A stretch of DNA of 54,889 nucleotides. Source: CAZFIM01 sp964519615. Lineage in GTDB: Bacteria > Chloroflexota > Dehalococcoidia > GIF9 > UBA5629. How positions within the stretch are numbered: the stretch's first letter is position 1; each line of letters starts with the position of its first letter. The notes beneath the pieces are model-generated. The model saw only the letters and a program-made list of their open reading frames with translations, ran no database searches and was not told the origin of the DNA. The stretch lies in assembly GCA_964519615.1 (NCBI GenBank), contig CAZFIM010000008.1, positions 1-54,889 of the forward strand, read 5' to 3'. Shown here one piece after another: positions 50,265 through 54,889 of this stretch. Both the position numbers and the translations under genes were made by a program.

Positions 50265-51548
50265 ATGAGAAATATTGTAACGATTCTACTACTGATAGCG
50301 GTTATTCTGCCGGGTACAGCGGGCTGCGGTCATCCGGTATCAGCACAGGAGCTTAAATCAGACAAACCAAGGGATACTGCACCGGTGGTAAGTGAGGCGG
50401 ACCTGTCTGAACTGGTTGAAGGAAGCAATGCCTTTGCCTTCAGCCTTTATCAGGTGCTTAAAGCGCAGGATTCAAACCTCTTTTATTCACCTTACAGCAT
50501 ATCGGAAGCGCTGGCTATGACCTATGCCGGCGCACGCGGTGATACTGAAAAAGCTATGGCTGCAGCACTCCATTTCAGCCTGCCGCAGGAGAGTCTGCAT
50601 CCTGCCTTCAATAGCCTCGATCTTCAGCTGGCACAGCGCGGAAAGGGAGCAGCGGGCAAGGATGATAAGGGATTCCGTCTCAATATCGTTAACGCCATCT
50701 GGGGACAGAAGGACTATGATTTTCAGGCTCAATTCCTCGATATACTGGCGCAAAACTACGGGGCAGGGCTGCGTATTGTGGACTTTGTAAAAGAGACCGA
50801 ACAGTCCAGATTGACCATCAATAACTGGGTAAGCGATCAAACAGAGGGAAAGATCAAGGACCTGATACCTCAGGGAGTTATCAATAATCTTACCAGGCTG
50901 GTCCTGACCAACGCCATCTACTTCAATGCGGCTTGGCTGCATCCGTTTACCGCAGAGGCAACTTCAGACGGTCCTTTCCACCTTGTTGACGGCAGCGAAA
51001 AAACAGTACCGATGATGCATCAAACGGAGTCATTCCGCTATGCAGAAGGCGAAGACTACCAGGCCGTAGAGCTGCCATACGATGGAAATGAGCTCTCCAT
51101 GGTCATCCTGCTTCCTGAAGCCGTTCAGTTTAAAGCATTTGAGGGAAAGATGGCAGCGCAATCCGTTGCGGCCATAACCTCAAGCATGCAGAGTAAGCAG
51201 GTAAACCTGACAATGCCCAAATTCGAATACGATTCCAGCTTCGGATTGAAGGAGGCATTAAAAACCATGGGTATGGGGATAGCATTTGATATGGAAGCTG
51301 ACTTCTCCGGCATGAACGGTAGGAAAGACCTGTTTATTCAGGATGTGGTTCATAAGGCCTTCGTTGCTGTGGATGAGTCCGGCACGGAAGCAGCGGCCGC
51401 AACAGCGGTAATAGTGGGGTTGAAAGCCGCCCCGCCTTCCCAACCGGTAACATTGACAATAGACCGGCCGTTCATCTTTTTCATCCGTGATATGCAGACA
51501 GGCAGCATTATCTTTATCGGCAGAGTAATGAATCCGGCCGTTGATTAG
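50265..51548 (+). CDS. Exported serpin (serine protease inhibitor)
   Basis: A 427-residue serpin. The signal peptide ends in a weak lipobox (GTAGC21), so it may be lipid-anchored. The fold shows NLFYSPYSIS, ALAMTYAGARGDT, NAIYFNAAW and the hinge ESGTEAAAAT at residues 371-380. The hinge keeps small residues from P15 to P9, a mark of inhibitory serpins. Counting from P17 Glu371, P1 is Lys387, which predicts trypsin-like targets. Ends with RPFIFFIRDM. Transcription ends at a strong terminator. AAAGGAG precedes the ATG. It presumably guards against extracellular proteases. Confidence 0.95.
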   Translation: MRNIVTILLLIAVILPGTAGCGHPVSAQELKSDKPRDTAPVVSEADLSELVEGSNAFAFSLYQVLKAQDSNLFYSPYSISEALAMTYAGARGDTEKAMAAALHFSLPQESLHPAFNSLDLQLAQRGKGAAGKDDKGFRLNIVNAIWGQKDYDFQAQFLDILAQNYGAGLRIVDFVKETEQSRLTINNWVSDQTEGKIKDLIPQGVINNLTRLVLTNAIYFNAAWLHPFTAEATSDGPFHLVDGSEKTVPMMHQTESFRYAEGEDYQAVELPYDGNELSMVILLPEAVQFKAFEGKMAAQSVAAITSSMQSKQVNLTMPKFEYDSSFGLKEALKTMGMGIAFDMEADFSGMNGRKDLFIQDVVHKAFVAVDESGTEAAAATAVIVGLKAAPPSQPVTLTIDRPFIFFIRDMQTGSIIFIGRVMNPAVD

Positions 51549-51589
51549 CTTACGAGAAATATTCATTTTGCAATGTAAAATAATCTCAG

Positions 51590-51627
51590 CAACAGGCCTC
51601 GTTCACTGAGGCCTGTTGTTCTATTTT
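51590..51627 (+). terminator. Rho-independent terminator of the serpin gene
   Basis: A perfect 11-bp stem (CAACAGGCCTC / GAGGCCTGTTG), seven-base loop, then TTCTATTTT. Confidence 0.9.
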
Positions 51628-51724
51628 CCTGTCCGCAACCATCATATGTATCAATTGCACCTGCACCTTCCCCCGTTTTGTCTGCACGATATAAGTAAAT
51701 TGCCATTACGGGCACAGCCATAAG

Positions 51725-51754
51725 GTGACATAATTCAACCAACTGTAGTATACT
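51725..51754 (+). promoter_or_regulatory. Promoter of the HD-GYP gene
   Basis: GTGACA (51725-51730), 18 bp, TATACT (51749-51754). The proposed ATG at 51767 lies 12 bases after the -10, so the leader would be only about five bases. Confidence 0.6.
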
Positions 51755-51766
51755 CATGCTCCAAGG

Positions 51767-53755
51767 ATGGCATACGAACCGTATTATATCTTCTATCAGG
51801 TAGCCATGGTGCTTTCGCTTATGGCCTCCCTGAGCGTACTGATAATCGCCAGACGCCGCCGCGACATTCCCGGCGCTGGTGCCATGTTTGCGCTCGCCAC
51901 CGCAACATTTATCTGGACTCTCGGCTTTCTCCTGGAGACCCATTGCTCAACACTGGAACACCAGTTGCTGTGTACTAAAATCGGCTATATCGGCTCGCTG
52001 ACCGTACCGCTTGCCTGGTTTCTCTTTGCTCTGCGTTATTCCAGCGGCAGGCGCTTGATAACCGGCTGGAAACTTGCCCTGCTCTGCCTGATACCGGTAA
52101 TTCTACTGGCGCTCGTCTGGACCAACGAACTGCACCACCTCATGTGGTACGGCGAGCACCTCGGCTCTTCCGGACCTTTCATAATCACCGTCAAGACATA
52201 CGGTATATTCTTCTGGATATCGCTTTCCTACAGCTATTTATTCATTATGGGGGGCGCCATCTTGCTGCTGAGGCGGCTTTTCACCGGCACTCCTCTCTAT
52301 ATGGGACAGGCGATCTCACTGCTGATCGCCGTATGCCTGCCCTTCATATGGAATGTCATTTTTATATTCGATTTCTTCTCCCTGCCGCGCAAGGACCTGA
52401 CTCCGGTCATGTTTGCCTTCTCCGGATTATCCATCGTACTGGGTGTTATGCGTTTCCAATTACTGGGGGCTATGCCTTTTGCACGCAAGTTCATTATTGA
52501 AAATATGGGAGACGGCATCCTTGTCTTCAACATGCAGCGGTGTTTACTGGATGCCAATCCGGCAGCACTTGCTATCCTTGGAGCGGATAAAAGAATCATC
52601 GGAAAAGAGGTAGAACAGCTCTCACACGTATTCCCGTTAATAAAAAAAATATGCTGTGCAGAGACCAGCATAGAGCTAACATGGGAGATATCCGGCAGAA
52701 ATTATTTTTATGAATTGAATACCCTGGCCATGCGAGATAACCAGGGACAGCAGGCTGGCTGGCTAGCCGTGATGCATGATATATCCGAGCGCAACAGACG
52801 TGAGCTGGAATATCGTACTATCATCCAGACCACTTCGGACGGTTTCTGGATCGTGGATATGAACGGGCATTTTCTGGATGTGAACGATGCCTACTGCCAG
52901 CTCATCGGTTACAGCCGCAATGAATTGCTCACTATGCGTATTGCCGATGTAGAGGCTGTCATGAATACTGAAGAGATTCTGGCACGCATTGAGAGTACCA
53001 GAGAGAGCGGCAGAGACCGCTTTGAAACCTGCCATAGATGTAAAGACGGCGGTATCGTGCATGTTGAGATCAGTATCGACTACCTCAAGGTAAGCGGCGG
53101 CAGACTTTATGTCTTTGTTCGGGATATAACCGAGCGTAAACAGGCGGAGGAGAAGCAAAAACAGGATGCAGAGAAGCTGTTAAGCTCCATGAATGCAGCT
53201 ATCGAAGCAATGGCTATGACAGTTGAGATGAGAGACCCTTATACTGCCGGTCATCAGCGCCGTGTAACCAGACTGGCAGCAGCCATAGCGCAGGAAATGG
53301 GATTCTCACAGGAATTTATAAGCGGAATCCGCATGGCTGGTATCGTTCATGATATCGGTAAGATTAAAGTACCGGCAGAGATTTTGAGCAAGGCAGAAAA
53401 GCTCAGCGAAGCAGAGTACAACCTGGTTAAAATGCACCCTGAGGTCGGCTATAACATTCTTAAGACCATAGAATTCCCCTGGCCTGTAGCAACGGCCATA
53501 TACCAGCACCATGAGAGAATGAACGGTTCCGGATACCCGCTAGGTATCAAGGGAGAGGAAATTATTATGGAGGCAAGAATTCTGGCAGTCGCCGATGTAG
53601 TGGAATCCATGTCATCACACCGGCCGTACCGCCCGTCCATCGGTCTGGGTAAGGCTCTGGAAGAGATCGTCAGAAATAGCGGCAGCCTTTATGACCCGGA
53701 GGTCGTGGCCGCATGCATCAGACTCTTCCATGAAAAGGACTTTAGCCTGGATTAA
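51767..53755 (+). CDS. 7TM-PAS-PAS-HD-GYP c-di-GMP phosphodiesterase
   Basis: A 662-residue signalling protein. Residues ~1-235 hold seven membrane helices of the histidine-kinase 7TM type. Residues ~240-342 and ~345-460 are two PAS sensor domains; the second has DGFWIVDMNGHFLDVN. The C-terminal HD-GYP domain has HD at 528-529 and HHERMNGSGYP at 581-591; both are intact. It should hydrolyse c-di-GMP. ATG 51767 is followed by an alternative at 51806; the promoter gives at most a five-base leader before the first. No diguanylate cyclase is in the window. Confidence 0.93.
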   Translation: MAYEPYYIFYQVAMVLSLMASLSVLIIARRRRDIPGAGAMFALATATFIWTLGFLLETHCSTLEHQLLCTKIGYIGSLTVPLAWFLFALRYSSGRRLITGWKLALLCLIPVILLALVWTNELHHLMWYGEHLGSSGPFIITVKTYGIFFWISLSYSYLFIMGGAILLLRRLFTGTPLYMGQAISLLIAVCLPFIWNVIFIFDFFSLPRKDLTPVMFAFSGLSIVLGVMRFQLLGAMPFARKFIIENMGDGILVFNMQRCLLDANPAALAILGADKRIIGKEVEQLSHVFPLIKKICCAETSIELTWEISGRNYFYELNTLAMRDNQGQQAGWLAVMHDISERNRRELEYRTIIQTTSDGFWIVDMNGHFLDVNDAYCQLIGYSRNELLTMRIADVEAVMNTEEILARIESTRESGRDRFETCHRCKDGGIVHVEISIDYLKVSGGRLYVFVRDITERKQAEEKQKQDAEKLLSSMNAAIEAMAMTVEMRDPYTAGHQRRVTRLAAAIAQEMGFSQEFISGIRMAGIVHDIGKIKVPAEILSKAEKLSEAEYNLVKMHPEVGYNILKTIEFPWPVATAIYQHHERMNGSGYPLGIKGEEIIMEARILAVADVVESMSSHRPYRPSIGLGKALEEIVRNSGSLYDPEVVAACIRLFHEKDFSLD

Positions 53756-53846
53756 CCTGTGATTGAACCGGCAGATCCTATTATATCAGGAAAAAACAAG
53801 TTGACATCAATTGCGGAAGAGCAGGAACGGACAGCCGGCATTCCGC

Positions 53847-54323
53847 CTACTCCCCCGTTACATTCACTATAAGTTCAAGCTCATCCAGAACGGCTGCTAC
53901 CGCAGACGGTACAGCCTCTTCCACAAGAGGTGACAAACCTTCCCCGAAGGTATAGACATCATCCGCCTCTACCGCGATAAAAACCACATGCTCCGGCATC
54001 GGCAAGCGCATGTTGCACCCGCACTGAAGAGCCTCCAGAATGCCGATATTATGTTGAGATACAGTCTCTGCAGCACCGGGCTGAAAACTATCGGGGGTAA
54101 GCCTGTAGAGCGTCCCCGGCTGACTGCCTGTTTGTATGGCATCGATAATGATTGTATGAGTATAGCCGGACAGGATCTCAACAAGGCTCATACCTGCAAG
54201 ACTCGTTTCCGCAAGGATAATATCCGGGTTTGTTATCCGGCCGTTCAGTTCCTCTATCACACGCGGTCCTATACCATCGTCACGTAAAATGGGATTGCCG
54301 ATACCTAAAACAAGTATGCGCAA
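53847..54323 (-). CDS. Hydrogenase maturation protease (HyaD/HycI family)
   Basis: A 158-residue endopeptidase that trims the C-terminus of the [NiFe]-hydrogenase large subunit after nickel insertion. Motifs are GIGNPILRDDGIGP at the N-terminus, IIIDAI near residue 60, and VSQHNIG with the nickel-binding His near residue 90. The start is TTG with GAGGA upstream. It is divergent from a NuoE-like gene, which suggests that a NAD-linked hydrogenase operon continues to the right. Confidence 0.9.
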   Translation of the reverse strand: MRILVLGIGNPILRDDGIGPRVIEELNGRITNPDIILAETSLAGMSLVEILSGYTHTIIIDAIQTGSQPGTLYRLTPDSFQPGAAETVSQHNIGILEALQCGCNMRLPMPEHVVFIAVEADDVYTFGEGLSPLVEEAVPSAVAAVLDELELIVNVTGE

Positions 54324-54673
54324 TTTAATCCTCAGCTAAATTTGCAAACTATTATATACTATAGCGCCGTAAGTATTTTTAATTATTTGTGTGGTTGCCA
54401 CGGATGACAATAATGAATGAGTATAACATATACAAACGGCAAAATAGGTAATATTACTGTTGTACAGGTTGCAAACTTACTATAATCTATTGATAATCGG
54501 GGAGAAGCCTTATAAAATAGAAGGTGAACATCCGTTATCTGAGTATTTTTTTCTCGATTCTGGTTATCACGGCAATAATTAGCAAAGGCCTACCCGATAA
54601 GCGTATGGCAAACAGACGAGGTGGTGGAGGGATTTTTCCTTATGATTCATATTTTCACTGAGAGGAGGTATAT
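54324..54673. other. Divergent promoter region of the hydrogenase locus
   Basis: About 350 bases. A plus-strand TATAAT lies at about 54480 after a TTGTAC (15-bp gap, shorter than normal). On the minus strand a TATA-rich stretch lies near 54355. No small gene or RNA was recognised. Confidence 0.4.
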
Positions 54674-54889
54674 ATGCACGTATCTACACCAATAATGCCG
54701 AACCAGGAATTACCGTCCGATATACAACTACAGATAGAAAAGATCGCGCATGATAACGCCGGGAAGGCAGGAGCTGTCATTCAAATTCTGCAGCAAACCC
54801 AGGGGCTTATAGGCTACCTGCCTCTATCTGCGCTCAGCACGGTTTCCTGTCTGACCCGTATTCCTTTAAGCGAGATATACGGGATCGTG
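54674..54889 (+). CDS. NuoE/HoxE-like 24-kDa subunit of a NAD-linked complex (3' partial)
   Basis: The first 72 residues are visible. The sequence GAVIQILQQTQGLIGYLPLSAL ... IPLSEIYGIV is the N-terminal helical part of the thioredoxin-like [2Fe-2S] subunit found in complex I (NuoE) and in NAD-reducing or electron-bifurcating hydrogenases (HoxE/HndA). AGGAGG lies five bases before the ATG. The cluster-binding cysteines lie beyond the window. Being divergent from a hydrogenase maturation protease, the hydrogenase reading is preferred. Confidence 0.87.
   Translation, partial: MHVSTPIMPNQELPSDIQLQIEKIAHDNAGKAGAVIQILQQTQGLIGYLPLSALSTVSCLTRIPLSEIYGIV

Noticed and set aside
1..54889. CRISPR arrays, insertion sequences and prophage genes
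   Set aside because: No regularly spaced repeats, transposase, integrase or phage structural motifs were found on reading both strands.

Overview
The window is about 55 kb of a bacterial chromosome of roughly balanced base composition. The gene set points to the phylum Chloroflexota, most likely class Dehalococcoidia. The reasons are a HrcA/CIRCE heat-shock operon next to a separate HspR operon, a polA-mutM pair, an OFA-type MFS transporter, PrsW-type proteases, a Mo-bis-MGD hydroxytransferase-like enzyme, and a hydrogenase locus at the right edge. The lineage call is inference from gene content, not from a marker-gene tree. No rRNA, CRISPR array, insertion sequence, prophage or attachment site was seen. 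There is one tRNA, tRNA-Ala(GGC).

Layout. 1-5 kb: end of a surface protein, a terminator, then hrcA-grpE-dnaK behind a sigma70-like promoter and a CIRCE operator, closed by a strong terminator, and a pair of tiny membrane proteins. 5-10 kb: housekeeping genes (DUF72, DksA-like, lspA, rluD, RDD protein, gltX). 10-18 kb: sparser accessory stretch with zinc-binding small proteins, an MFS transporter, a PrsW-like protease behind a CRP-like palindrome, a lipoprotein, a nitroreductase and a methyltransferase. 17.5-27 kb: polA-mutM on the minus strand, then argF, der-plsY-gpsA, and dnaJ on the minus strand. 27-32 kb: a second stress operon, dnaJ2-hspR-unknown-clpC-VTT-TM2, behind a near-consensus promoter. 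32-36 kb: small membrane proteins, tRNA-Ala, a YHS protein, a GNAT enzyme and an SLC13 permease broken by one in-frame amber codon.

36-45 kb is the most distinctive part. A two-subunit molybdenum enzyme closely resembling pyrogallol-phloroglucinol transhydroxylase is followed by a Vat/CatB-type O-acetyltransferase. Then comes an operon of succinyl-CoA-synthetase-like subunits with a cysteine-rich (CCG) protein and a LUD/ferredoxin protein, which looks like a LutAB-type oxidase. Together these could convert an unsaturated, hydroxylated or 2-hydroxy-acid substrate, with acyl-CoA formation and Fe-S electron transfer. The substrate is unknown.

45-54.9 kb: a frameshifted DUF488 gene, an unknown protein, an AlkD-like glycosylase, a divergent TetR/methyltransferase pair with two matching operators around the promoter, a second PrsW-like protease, a lipoprotein, an inhibitory-type serpin with a predicted Lys P1, a 7TM-PAS-PAS-HD-GYP c-di-GMP phosphodiesterase, and the start of a hydrogenase locus (maturation protease divergent from a NuoE/HoxE-like subunit cut by the window edge).

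Near-leaderless promoters occur before at least three genes, and extended -10 elements (TGn before the -10) recur. All functional calls rest on reading motifs by eye; no database search was run.
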